Of a stretch of DNA of 64,000 nt, positions 44,700 to 53,622 are shown piece by piece. Position 1 is the first letter of the stretch, and each line of letters starts with the position of its first letter. The position numbers were made by a program, and so were the translations under genes. The DNA comes from Rhodopirellula baltica SH 1. GTDB lineage: Bacteria > Planctomycetota > Planctomycetia > Pirellulales > Pirellulaceae. Location of the stretch: positions 5,204,001-5,268,000 of the forward strand of contig NC_005027.1 in the NCBI RefSeq assembly GCF_000196115.1. Reading direction: 5' to 3'. A model generated the notes under the pieces. The model made no database searches. It was given only the letters and a program-made list of their open reading frames with translations, and was not told the origin of the DNA.

Positions 44700-46529
44700 A
44701 TGACATTCGCGATTCACCGCTGCGTCCATTCACGACGCCCTCAATCCTTCACGGCGTTCGTTGCCGGGTCCAGTGCACAGATTCTGTTCGCCTTGCTCTT
44801 GCTGCCCGCGATGGTGACGCCTGCCCAAGAGAGCTACCCGGTTCACCCCGACACCGTGGCCAAGGACGGCGTCCCTCGAGGCGTGGTGACAGCCCACCGC
44901 TTCACCGACAGCACGATCTACCCAGGCACGGAGCGTGACTACTTCGTCTACGTCCCAGCCCAGTACGACCAGTCCTCTCCGGCGGCGCTGATGGTTTTTC
45001 AGGACGGTGCCAAGTACGTCCGCGAAAACGGCGAGTATCGAATTCACCATGTCTTCGACAACCTGATCCATCGCGGCGAAATGCCGGTGACGATTGCCGT
45101 CTGCATCAACCCCGGCGTCGTTCCCGGTGGCGAGGGGGCTCAAGATCGTTTCAATCGCAGCTTTGAATACGACACCGTGAGCGATCGCTACGCTTCGTTT
45201 CTGATCGACGAGTTGCTTCCTGAGGTCCGCAAATCGTATGCGATCACGGAAGATCCCAATCTGCGAGCCATCGGTGGCAGCAGCAGCGGTGCGATCGCCG
45301 CGTTCGGCGTTGCTTGGCACCGGAGCGATCAGTTCCGCCGAGTCTTCAGCACCGTTGGCACCTACGTCGGCCTACGAGGCGGTGACGAGTACCCGGTCCT
45401 GGTTCGCAAACACGAACCCAAACCCCTGCGGGTCTTTTTGCAGGACGGTAGCAATGACCTGAACATCTACGGCGGCAGTTGGTGGAACGCCAATCAAACC
45501 ATGTTGTCATCGCTGCAGTGGGCGGGTTACCAAGTCAAAAACATCTGGGGCGAAGGCGGCCACAATGGCAAACACGGCGCCGCGATCTTTGCCGACGCAA
45601 TGAAGTGGCTGTGGAAGAACTTTGATCAACCCATCGAAACCAACGTTTCAGAACATCCGGAAATCAAAGACCGCTTGATCGAAGGCGAATCGTGGAAACT
45701 GGTCAGTGAAGGTCACAAGTACACCGAAGGCCCCGCGGTCGCACCCAATGGCGACGTGTACTTCATCGATGGACCACGAGGCGAAATTTGGAAGATCGCT
45801 GCAGGCACTGAAAAAGCGACCAAGTTTGCCGACGACATGCCCGGCGTCAGCGCGTTGATGTTCGATGCTGTCGGTCGTCTCTACTGCGCACGAAACAAAG
45901 CCCTGACGGTGACGCGAATCGATCCCGATGGCAGTCGCACCGATCTGTGCTCGGGCGTTTCCTGCAACGACTTGGTGGTGCTCGAACACGGCATCTACTT
46001 CACCGGCCCCACGGAACAAGTGGTGTGGTATCTGCCAATCGACGCCGATGGCAATCCTCGTGGTGACGGCAAGCCGATCCAAGCTGGCAAAGGTCCTAAG
46101 AAACCAAACGGATTGATCGTCACTCCCGATCGACGTTTCCTGATGGTCGTCGATGCAGAAGGCCGTTACGTGTGGTCGTACAAAATCAACTCGGCAACAG
46201 GAGAACTGCTGTTTGGCCAGCCCTACAGTTACGTCCACACGCCGCAAGACGACATGATCGGCGGTGCCGACGGCGTCACGATGACGAAAGACGGATCGCT
46301 CTTGGTCGCTACGAAACTGGGCATTCAAATCATCGATCCGCCTGGCCGAGTCCACCTGATCCTCACCCGTCCCAGCTTGTCGGGCAAACTTTCCAACTGT
46401 GTGCTGGCGGGCAACAACATGTCGACTCTGTACGTCACTTGTGGCAGCAAAGTGTTTTCAAGAGAGACCAAACTCGACGGCATCGTCCCTTGGCAACCCG
46501 CCGTTCAACCACCCAAGCCCAGACTGTAG
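44700..46529 (+). CDS. Secreted esterase fused to SMP-30/gluconolactonase-like propeller
   Basis: A 609-residue protein: signal peptide (SSAQILFALLLLPAMVTPAQ), then an esterase-D-like alpha/beta hydrolase. RDYFVYVPAQYDQSSPAALM opens the fold, AIGGSSSGAIAAFGVAW is the nucleophile elbow, and EGGHNGKHGA probably holds the His. Residues ~330-600 form a six-bladed SMP-30-like domain (YTEGPAVAPNGDVYFIDGPR, KKPNGLIVTPDRRFLMVVDA, IGGADGVTMTKDGSLLVATK). The fusion suggests extracellular sequential ester and lactone hydrolysis of carbohydrate derivatives; that is inferred. It is divergent from the sigma operon. Confidence 0.88.
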   Translation: MTFAIHRCVHSRRPQSFTAFVAGSSAQILFALLLLPAMVTPAQESYPVHPDTVAKDGVPRGVVTAHRFTDSTIYPGTERDYFVYVPAQYDQSSPAALMVFQDGAKYVRENGEYRIHHVFDNLIHRGEMPVTIAVCINPGVVPGGEGAQDRFNRSFEYDTVSDRYASFLIDELLPEVRKSYAITEDPNLRAIGGSSSGAIAAFGVAWHRSDQFRRVFSTVGTYVGLRGGDEYPVLVRKHEPKPLRVFLQDGSNDLNIYGGSWWNANQTMLSSLQWAGYQVKNIWGEGGHNGKHGAAIFADAMKWLWKNFDQPIETNVSEHPEIKDRLIEGESWKLVSEGHKYTEGPAVAPNGDVYFIDGPRGEIWKIAAGTEKATKFADDMPGVSALMFDAVGRLYCARNKALTVTRIDPDGSRTDLCSGVSCNDLVVLEHGIYFTGPTEQVVWYLPIDADGNPRGDGKPIQAGKGPKKPNGLIVTPDRRFLMVVDAEGRYVWSYKINSATGELLFGQPYSYVHTPQDDMIGGADGVTMTKDGSLLVATKLGIQIIDPPGRVHLILTRPSLSGKLSNCVLAGNNMSTLYVTCGSKVFSRETKLDGIVPWQPAVQPPKPRL

Positions 46530-46971
46530 CTTGGGAGATGTGTGACTCTTCTCATTGGCCACCGGCGTTCTTCAACTTCGCATTGAACAACGCCCAAGAA
46601 TCCATTCCAGGTCACCCGACACATAACAACCAGTTGATTGAGTCGCCTTTCAATGTCTCCAATGAGCCGCCTGGGCGTTAGCCCCGGTTCCTTCTGCTAG
46701 AACCGAGGCGGACGCCGACAAGGCTAGGCAGGTCGGCAGGAATGATTGGGTAGAACCTCACGTAGGCGAGTCGCTCTGAGGCTCGCAAATGACAGCGTCT
46801 CGGAGAGACGCCGCTACGTGATCAAGCCCAATGACTCGCGCTCACGTGCTTAAGTAGTAAAACAAGTGGCATAGGCTTCCAGTCTGTGATTGCGCTGAAC
46901 ACAGGCTGGAAGCCTATGCCACTTATTCATTGTTGAACGACGCAACTACAAAACTCACTGAGGGGCAACAG
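46530..46971. repeat. Repeat-rich intergenic region with inverted repeats
   Basis: 442 bases without a gene. 46864-46924 is a near-perfect 25-base inverted repeat (AAGTGGCATAGGCTTCCAG... with an 11-base loop). 46759-46820 is a weaker inverted repeat starting CACGTAGG and ending CCTACGTG-like CGCTACGTG. A segment near 46670-46690 (GGGCGTTAGCCCCGGTT) recurs inverted at 47347-47366. These look like several small palindromic repeat families nested in one spacer. Confidence 0.75.
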
Positions 46972-47292
46972 TTGACGAAACGAGAGATGGATCAAAAGGC
47001 GGCGATCATGACTGTGATCGAGCACCTCGGGAACATTCCACCAGGCACGAAGTGTTCGGCGGTGCTGTTTGACACCGAAAGAATCCGCCGCGAAAAAGAG
47101 TTCTACGCGAAGCTCTACAGCGAGAATGGCGTGCACGACCTGGAGATCCTGCAAGCGATGGTGGCCGCGAATGTGCCCGACGATCCCTACTGGTTGGTCT
47201 CTTTAAAAACCAGCGACGGAGCGATGGGAGACATCACCCAACTGCACCGAGTCGACGACCGCACCGGAAAGATCATCCCCGACCCGGTCTAG
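46972..47292 (+). CDS. Small protein of unknown function
   Basis: A 106-residue soluble protein, unrecognised. Ordered-looking segments are KAAIMTVIEHLGNIPPGTKC, RRIREKEFYAK-like ERIRREKEFYAKLYSENG and HDLEILQAMVAANVPDDPYW. The TTG at 46972 is chosen because GAGGGG sits 6 bases upstream; an ATG at 46987 or the upstream TTG at 46930 are alternatives. It is flanked on both sides by mobile-type repeats, and its stop codon lies inside the terminal repeat of the element at 47290. Confidence 0.6.
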   Translation: MTKREMDQKAAIMTVIEHLGNIPPGTKCSAVLFDTERIRREKEFYAKLYSENGVHDLEILQAMVAANVPDDPYWLVSLKTSDGAMGDITQLHRVDDRTGKIIPDPV

Positions 47293-47411
47293 CAGGCTGT
47301 TGATTTATTGAGCCGCACCGCGTTAGCGGCGGTTGATTAGACGCCAACCGGGGCTAACGCCCAACGGCTAATGATTGTCATTCGGTATGCGACTAAATCA
47401 ACAGCCTGCTA
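47290..47411. mobile_element. 122-bp MITE-like element with 18-bp perfect terminal inverted repeats
   Basis: The left end TAGCAGGCTGTTGATTTA (47290-47307) and right end TAAATCAACAGCCTGCTA (47394-47411) are exact reverse complements. The interior has a GCGTTAGCGGCGG...GGGGCTAACGCC hairpin. No coding capacity. It has inserted at, or created, the stop codon of the small gene before it. Confidence 0.8.
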
Positions 47412-47547
47412 GCCATTCCAAGAACATCCAACCGTCAAACCATCCCGAACATCCATCTTCGACTCATACCCGCAATGCGGCCCGAACCAAGCAGCAACAC
47501 CATGCCGCTCCGGCAACACATGCTGCGGGTGCCTGCCAACGCTCGGC

Positions 47548-48183
47548 TCAGTAGACATCGAAATCTGTTTGCTCCGCGTTTTCCCATTCCCGTTGAACAT
47601 ACTCCGCAGCTTCTTGGGGGACCTTCAAGTCAAAGTTTGGATCACGGTCATCGTTCACCGTTTCATACTCGCTTCTGAGCACATTGGGACGAAACAACAG
47701 GTCTTCCCCGGCAACGATCCGAAACCCAAGGCTCGCGAGTTCCCGATCCGTCATGTCGGTCGTCCCTCTCCACATCACCGTCGCTGTTTCTCCCGAGAAC
47801 AGCTTGGACACCGAGTCGATGATCATTTGTTGCCAGTCACGCAACGACGAGTGGATGGCGACACGGTGAATGAAAGCCATACCAAACACGGGATGATCGA
47901 TCCCTAGTTCCTTCCGATACTCGGCGAATGGAGCGGTTGGCTCAAGTATTGCCGAGCAGACACTGTACCACCCCTGCGAATCCGCATCACAGACTTCCCA
48001 GACATTCATCCCCTCGTCCTCGGCCCGCGAGATATCGAGGTAATCAACCGCCAACCGAGCTGCGACCACCTCACCATTCTCACTCTCGCTTGACTGACAG
48101 ATCACCGAGAGTTCGTGCGGGCGAAGGTAACCGTCCGGATCGACCGGCTTCGGGTAGAAGATTGAACGCAACTCGATTTTCAT
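47548..48183 (-). CDS. Unknown protein, possibly GNAT-like
   Basis: A 211-residue soluble protein with a strong GGAAAGGGA ribosome site before its ATG at 48183. The C-terminal half (FIHRVAIHSSLRDWQQMIID, SVSKLFSG, RELASLGFRIVAGEDLLFRP) has the order of a GNAT acetyltransferase core: a strand, a helix, then a 'GF' strand. The acetyl-CoA loop (R/QxxGxG/A) is not evident, so the assignment is weak. It stands alone between repeat elements. Confidence 0.6.
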   Translation of the reverse strand: MKIELRSIFYPKPVDPDGYLRPHELSVICQSSESENGEVVAARLAVDYLDISRAEDEGMNVWEVCDADSQGWYSVCSAILEPTAPFAEYRKELGIDHPVFGMAFIHRVAIHSSLRDWQQMIIDSVSKLFSGETATVMWRGTTDMTDRELASLGFRIVAGEDLLFRPNVLRSEYETVNDDRDPNFDLKVPQEAAEYVQREWENAEQTDFDVY

Positions 48184-48377
48184 GAGATCCCTTTCCTGCA
48201 AATTGTAAACAGACACCCCATCATTCACGATCAGCCCACTCAGCACCACGCGAGATCGCCGCACTCGCTGGCGTAGCATGGATTCAGTGAATCATTTGGC
48301 AGAATACAGAACCCCGTCAAACAAAAGCGTCAACTTAGATTCCGAGGGTAAATGGTAGGCATCGGTCAGCGACTGAA

Positions 48378-48475
48378 GTAGGCCGGACCAAGGAGCAACG
48401 CGACGCCGTTCCGGCAATCCACCACAACGAACCGCTCTGAAATGCCGGAAAAGCGCTCCGCTAGGTCCGGCCTAC
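48378..48475. repeat. Palindromic repeat family, copy 1 (GTAGGCCGGACCAAG ends)
   Basis: A 98-bp unit starting GTAGGCCGGACCAAGGAGC and ending GCTAGGTCCGGCCTAC, so the ends are inverted repeats; the interior also folds (GCCGTTCCGGCA / TGCCGGAA). Near-identical copies are at 50446-50543 (about four differences) and 63022-63129, with a right-half copy at 56023-56037. It falls in the 405-base gap 48184-48588, upstream of the kinase gene, where no gene is seen. Confidence 0.85.
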
Positions 48476-48588
48476 TTTGGCCAGCACCATCAAGCAACAG
48501 CTATCACCAACGCAACCCTCGATCGACTATCATCGTAGCCTTGCTGGGGATCGTCCCGACGTATGGCTGCTCGTTTCGGAAACCTGTG

Positions 48589-50412
48589 ATGACCGTCCCC
48601 TCTCCGCATCCGGATTTCGAGAATCTTGATGAGCGGGAAACTGCCGACGAAAACCAAGTGGCCGGTGGCGACTCGGGGTTTTCAGTAGCCGACAAAGACC
48701 CTTCACCGTTGTCTTCAATCTCCGCTGAACTCATCACTCATCCACGCTACGAAGTGCTCGAGGCAATCGGGCAAGGTGGAATGGGCAGCGTCTACAAAGC
48801 ACGACATCGCTTGATGGATCGCCTGGTGGCAATCAAAGTCATCAAACCTGAATTGATTCGAAATGCAAAGGCGATCCAACGTTTCCAACGTGAAGTCAAA
48901 GCCGCCGCTCGATTGGTGCATCCCAACATTGTCACAGCCTTCGACGCCGAACAGGTCGGGGAGTTGCACCTATTGGTCATGGAGCATGTTGACGGGATCG
49001 ATTTGGCCGAACTGGTTAAGCAGCGGGGTCGGCTATCGGTTCCTGTTGCCTGCGAATACATCGCACAGGTTGCCGCTGGTTTGCAGCATGCCTTTGAAAA
49101 CGGCATGGTACATCGCGATATCAAACCTCCGAACCTGATGATGTCCACCTCTCACGAGAGCTCAGGCAACAATGCCTCCAAATTGTCGGGCGTCACGATC
49201 AAGATTCTCGATTTCGGTTTGGCTTCTTTTGCCGTGCCGGATGATTCGGATGAAAACCTTCAAACCGCGAGCCACAGCATCACCGCAATCGGAACGTTCA
49301 TTGGAACACCGGCTTACGTGGCCCCTGAACAAGCTCAAGATGCACGCCAAGCAGATATTCGTAGCGACATCTATTCGCTTGGAGCCACGCTGCATTTTCT
49401 ATTGTTTGGTCGACCGCCAAATGCACCGAAGAAGGCGGACGGGCGCGACACCAATCAAGCCAATACAGAATCATCCGAAGGCTTGATCGATGAGGACAAA
49501 ATCCCGGACAGTTTGCGAGACATTATCGATCGGATGATGTCTCCTGACCCGAAGGATCGCTTTCAAACACCAGACAATGTGATCCAAGCTTTGACGCCGT
49601 TCATTGCTGTCGCACGGGTTCCTTTATCGAGGAGCAAGGACAGTGGTCCTACTGCGATCTCGCAACGTTCAGCGAATTGGTGGCGAATAGCAGGCGCTGC
49701 TTTGCTGGCATATTGCGTTATTGGATTTCCCCTTCTCATGACCACGTGGCTTTTCGATGCAACGCCGACTGGGGCGTCGGTCTCCAATCCGAGGCAAACC
49801 AGCAAGACACCTTCGCCAGCAATACTAGCAACCGATCAACGACAGCGAAGTGTCGACGCAGTAGATCGGTTGGATGTGGTCCGGGACAGCATCATTGGTC
49901 AGTGGAAGATCGAGGCGGATCGATTGCTGACGCCAGATTACGAACAAGGGCTTCGCGCCGTGCTGGAACTACCGCTTGAGGTCCCCATTCAATACGATTT
50001 GAGACTTGTGGTTACACGTCGTAGTGACGCCAACAAACTCTATGGCGGTTTGAATGTCGCTTTGCCATTCGGTGATTCGAAAGGGATGCTCGCCGTTGGC
50101 ACCCACCGCGACGTTGGTGGTTGCTTTATCGAACGCATCGACGGAATCACTCGGCATGAATCGCTACCGACTTGGACGGAAGGTTTCTTCTTTGAGCTGA
50201 ACGAATCTCGTACCGTAGAACTGAGTGTCCGCGAACACGAGATCGTGGTTCTGATCGATGACATCGAAGCGATTCGATGGAGTGGCGATCCGAATCAGAT
50301 TGAAATGCCACCGGGATGGGAGATCCCCGACCGAAGGTCCATCTTCCTTGGTGCGACCGGCGAATTCGCCATCGACAGAATTCAATTCACGCCGGTTCTT
50401 GATTCGCCGTAG
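48589..50412 (+). CDS. Membrane-anchored serine/threonine protein kinase
   Basis: A 607-residue receptor-like kinase. The Hanks-type kinase domain (~45-330) has the glycine loop GQGGMGSVYKA, lysine in VAIKVI, catalytic loop HRDIKPPN (PP instead of the usual PS/PE), DFGLAS and the APEQ motif. A membrane helix (IAGAALLAYCVIGFPLLMTT) separates it from a beta-rich outer domain (~420-600; YDLRLVVTRRSDANKLYGGL, SVREHEIVVLIDDIEAIRW) resembling a laminin-G/DUF1080-like sensor. The ATG at 48589 avoids 49 codons derived from a repeat. The gene is bracketed by two direct copies of the GTAGGCCGG repeat. Confidence 0.9.
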   Translation: MTVPSPHPDFENLDERETADENQVAGGDSGFSVADKDPSPLSSISAELITHPRYEVLEAIGQGGMGSVYKARHRLMDRLVAIKVIKPELIRNAKAIQRFQREVKAAARLVHPNIVTAFDAEQVGELHLLVMEHVDGIDLAELVKQRGRLSVPVACEYIAQVAAGLQHAFENGMVHRDIKPPNLMMSTSHESSGNNASKLSGVTIKILDFGLASFAVPDDSDENLQTASHSITAIGTFIGTPAYVAPEQAQDARQADIRSDIYSLGATLHFLLFGRPPNAPKKADGRDTNQANTESSEGLIDEDKIPDSLRDIIDRMMSPDPKDRFQTPDNVIQALTPFIAVARVPLSRSKDSGPTAISQRSANWWRIAGAALLAYCVIGFPLLMTTWLFDATPTGASVSNPRQTSKTPSPAILATDQRQRSVDAVDRLDVVRDSIIGQWKIEADRLLTPDYEQGLRAVLELPLEVPIQYDLRLVVTRRSDANKLYGGLNVALPFGDSKGMLAVGTHRDVGGCFIERIDGITRHESLPTWTEGFFFELNESRTVELSVREHEIVVLIDDIEAIRWSGDPNQIEMPPGWEIPDRRSIFLGATGEFAIDRIQFTPVLDSP

Positions 50413-50445
50413 AGATTTTCATTCTTCGATGAGAACCTGCCAGAA

Positions 50446-50543
50446 GTAGGCCGGACCAAGGAGCAACGCGACGCCGTTCCGGCAACACACCACAACGAAC
50501 CGCTCTGAAATGCCGGAACAGCGCTCCGCTTGGTCCGGCCTAC
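50446..50543. repeat. Palindromic repeat family, copy 2
   Basis: A 98-bp unit with the same orientation and nearly the same sequence as copy 1 at 48378-48475, starting GTAGGCCGGACCAAGGAGC and ending CTTGGTCCGGCCTAC. It lies in the 332-base gap between the kinase and pyrD genes; nothing else is apparent there. Together with copy 1 it forms ~98-bp direct repeats around the kinase gene. Confidence 0.85.
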
Positions 50544-50744
50544 TCCTGCGAGCACCGTCGCACTAGCCCTTCGTGGTTCAGAACAACCAGGTCAACGGGT
50601 TCCAATCGATGTATCGCTCGCCTCCGCCAATTCTTTGAATCAATTGCTTCGCGGCGCAGCGGGTCACTCGTGTACCTTGATGCACCATGCGCGAGACACC
50701 TGCCTGAGAAGCCCACCAGAACTCCTCGTTTCAAGACGACAGCG

Positions 50745-51845
50745 ATGAACCTCTACAAGACGCTTGTCCGGCCGCTGCTCTTTTCACTCGACGCCGAAAC
50801 AGCCCATCACTTGGCAGTGGAAGGGTGCCGGTGGATGGGTGTCTTGCCAGGGGTTACCAATGTCATGCAACGGTGTCTGGAGTCTCACGATCCCATGCTG
50901 AAGACCGACGTTGCCGGGCTGCAATTCGACAATCCAATCGGACTGGCGGCCGGGTGGGACAAGAATGGACGTGCGTTACGAATGTTGGACGCCTTGGGAT
51001 TCGGGTTTGTCGAGATCGGTTCCGTCTCGGCGAGAGAGTCGAAAGGGAACCCCAAGCCACGACTGTTTCGGCTACCACAGGACAGCGCCGTGATCGTGAA
51101 CTATGGCCTGCCCAACGATGGTGCCGAAATCGTTTCCACACGACTGGGTTCGCATCGAGGTCGTCTTCCGCTTGGCGTCAACATTGTCAAAACCAACGAC
51201 GGTGCAAACGCACCAGCCTGCAGCGATGAGCAGATCCTGAGCGACTACGAATTCAGCACGCGGCAACTTCATCCTCACGCGGATTACCTGATGTTCAATC
51301 TCAGCTGCCCGAACGCCCAAGGCGGCAAGAGCTTCTTCTCCGAACCGGCCAATGTCGGACGTTTGCTCGAACGCTTGGCTCCGCTGCCAATTCAATCCCC
51401 AGTCTTTCTCAAGATAGCCCCCAACAATGATCCCGGTCATCTGGAGAATTTGCTCACTCAGTGTGAACGCTTTGAGTTTGTACGTGGTTTCTGTTTCAAC
51501 CTGCCCTCGAAAAAACCGATGCTCTCGATTGCACCGGAACACCTGATCGACAAACCTGGCGCCGTGGCGGGCCGTCCCGTCGCCGCATTGATCAACGATT
51601 GCATCTCAGAGTTGTACCGCCGGATGGATCGCGATCGATACATTGTCATCGGAGCCGGAGGTGTCTTCACCGCGCAAGACGCGTACGAAAAAATACGTCT
51701 CGGTGCTTCGCTGGTTCAGGTTTACACCTCCATGATCTACGAAGGCCCCAGCGTCGTGAAACATATTTGCACCGGCTTGGCGGATTTACTCAAACGAGAT
51801 GGATTCCAGCATGTGAGCGAGGCCGTCGGGAGCGCACACAGTTAA
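50745..51845 (+). CDS. pyrD: Dihydroorotate dehydrogenase, class 2-like
   Basis: A 366-residue FMN enzyme of pyrimidine synthesis (dihydroorotate to orotate), membrane-associated via an N-terminal helix (LYKTLVRPLLFSLDAETAHH). The class 2 signature DNPIGLAAGWDKNGRALRML and FVEIGSVSARESKGNPKPRL are clear, as is VIGAGGVFTAQDAYEKIRLG near the C terminus. Two differences stand out. The active-site segment reads NLSCPN where class 2 enzymes usually have NISSPN with catalytic Ser, and VNYGLPNDG replaces NRxGFNNxG. The ATG at 50745 matches family N termini; 50670 is too early. Confidence 0.85.
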   Translation: MNLYKTLVRPLLFSLDAETAHHLAVEGCRWMGVLPGVTNVMQRCLESHDPMLKTDVAGLQFDNPIGLAAGWDKNGRALRMLDALGFGFVEIGSVSARESKGNPKPRLFRLPQDSAVIVNYGLPNDGAEIVSTRLGSHRGRLPLGVNIVKTNDGANAPACSDEQILSDYEFSTRQLHPHADYLMFNLSCPNAQGGKSFFSEPANVGRLLERLAPLPIQSPVFLKIAPNNDPGHLENLLTQCERFEFVRGFCFNLPSKKPMLSIAPEHLIDKPGAVAGRPVAALINDCISELYRRMDRDRYIVIGAGGVFTAQDAYEKIRLGASLVQVYTSMIYEGPSVVKHICTGLADLLKRDGFQHVSEAVGSAHS

Positions 51846-51922
51846 ACAGCACTCTGCTCGATCACCTATCATCTAGATCTGCGGCGTCGCCACAAATCGC
51901 ATCACTTGGAGCAACCTTCGAA

Positions 51923-52858
51923 ATGACGAACCAACCCAACCGACCCGCAAACGAACGGGCACATGCGTCCCGCAGAAGATTCATCAAGACGACTTCCGGA
52001 CTCGTGGCCGCCGGTGCTGCGGTATCGCCAACTCATGGATGGTCCGATGAACCTGCTGATGGTTCCACGCGAGTGCTGATCATCGTCGGCCCCAGCAGCC
52101 ATCCGCCGGGTACTCACGAAGTCGAGGCCGGAGGTCGGCTGATGAAACACGCTCTCGAACAGATGGAAAATCTGTCTGGGATCCAGGCGGACGTGGTCGA
52201 GGGCTGGCCCGATCAGTCGCTTCGCGACGCCGCATCAACGGTTGTTTTCATCGGGGATCTGTTCCCGCCCAACCGCCTTCCCAACCCGCAGCAGAACCTC
52301 GCCGACCTGGACGAAATGATGCAGCGTGGCGTGGGCATCGCATGCATTCACTATGCGACGGGCTTGCTAGGCGAGGATGTCACGTCCGATGGCGACCACC
52401 CGCTGTTGCGATGGATGGGCGGTTACTTCGCCAACCGATCCTGCCCGCACCACGAATCATTTGCCCGCGTTTTCCCCGAAGCAACCATCACTCCCGCGGA
52501 GACCGATCATCCGGTCACACGAGGCTGGAAAGAATTCACCCTTCGTGACGAGCCTTACTTCAACAACTACTTCGGTACGGAAGGAAACCAACTTGCCCCG
52601 AAGGCAACCGTGCTGGCGACCTCGATGTTGCCACCGGAAGCTCCCAAAGGAGAAACGGTCGCGTGGTGCATCGAAAGAGAGGACACCGGCCGGGGATTCG
52701 GCGTCGTGATGCCGCACTACTACAAAAACTGGCGAGACGAAGACCTGCGACGACTGATCCTCAACGGAATCGTCTGGAGTGCCAAGGTCGAGGTTCCGGC
52801 GGAAGGCGTGAAAACCAAGTCGCCAAACTTAGCCGACTTCAACCCGAAATCGGTTTAG
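51923..52858 (+). CDS. ThuA-domain protein with Tat signal
   Basis: A 311-residue protein. The leader ASRRRFIKTTSGLVAAGAAV is a clear Tat signal. The mature part is a ThuA-like (trehalose-utilisation/class I amidotransferase-like) fold: VLIIVGPSSHPPGTHEVEAG, VVFIGDLFPPNRL, GVGIACIHYATGL, HHESFARVFPEATITPAETD and FGVVMPHYYKNWRDEDLRRL. ThuA proteins in planctomycetes accompany sugar catabolism; the reaction is not established. GGAG lies 11 bases before the ATG. It is 77 bases downstream of pyrD. Confidence 0.85.
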   Translation: MTNQPNRPANERAHASRRRFIKTTSGLVAAGAAVSPTHGWSDEPADGSTRVLIIVGPSSHPPGTHEVEAGGRLMKHALEQMENLSGIQADVVEGWPDQSLRDAASTVVFIGDLFPPNRLPNPQQNLADLDEMMQRGVGIACIHYATGLLGEDVTSDGDHPLLRWMGGYFANRSCPHHESFARVFPEATITPAETDHPVTRGWKEFTLRDEPYFNNYFGTEGNQLAPKATVLATSMLPPEAPKGETVAWCIEREDTGRGFGVVMPHYYKNWRDEDLRRLILNGIVWSAKVEVPAEGVKTKSPNLADFNPKSV

Positions 52859-53622
52859 AAGAGTCGGCTTTCATCTCGTGAGCAACAAGTCACGATGTTA
52901 GCGGTGTGGCGCAAGCCGCCCGGTGAGGAACCGGAGGGCTCGCGTTCTTCCGCTACGTCACTTGTTTTCAGCTCCGTTCTAAGCCGTTTGTGCGTGAAAA
53001 CCATGTTTGCCACTAGCCTGCGGAACGTTTGATCTTGCAGGGCGCATTCGTTTGCACGGTGTTTGAGTGCTATGCCAGTAGCGTCTTGAAAACCCCGCCC
53101 GCGCAGGAGGTCGTGCAGTTTAGTGAGACGGAATTCCTTCGGATTTCCACACGACGCACCTCTCCTGAAACAAAGTTTTGGGAGAGGTCGAGCGACGCCG
53201 TTCAGACGTACGCGAGGGTGAGGGCCGAGCATGGGAAACGGCACGAACTGCCCGCCCATTTCAACTTGTCGATTGAGCCGTCATCAATATATCTACGTAA
53301 GTAGATTGGGCACTCTTGCCTTTCTATACATCACATCTCGAAACACCAAAGATTAGTGTCCGATCAGAGTGGATTAGTGTTCCGCCAGAGCGGCCAAGGG
53401 AACGCTACTCTCCGCTGATCGAACACGAATGGTTCTTGGACAAGGGATGTTTGGCTTCAAAACGCCTGTATTCCCTACGCAAGCGGCTCCCACAAGATGT
53501 GGGGTACAAGAAGGCACTCTTGCCCGTCAGAGTGGTGGATGTCAGCCCAGAGCGGCATCACGCTGAGCTTGCAGACGAGCTCGCGTTTTCAAACAACTCG
53601 CTTTCGCGATCGTCGACTTCTT
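52859..53622. other. Long intergenic region with repeat copy B and no supported gene
   Basis: 764 bases between the ThuA gene (plus) and the convergent sulfatase gene (minus). 53104-53242 is a diverged copy of the repeat at 30924-31076. Further right, GATTAGTGTCCGATCAGAGT and GATTAGTGTTCCGCCAGAG are an imperfect tandem pair (about 53353-53395). Several short frames cross the region, but none has a ribosome site or recognisable domain. Confidence 0.6.
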
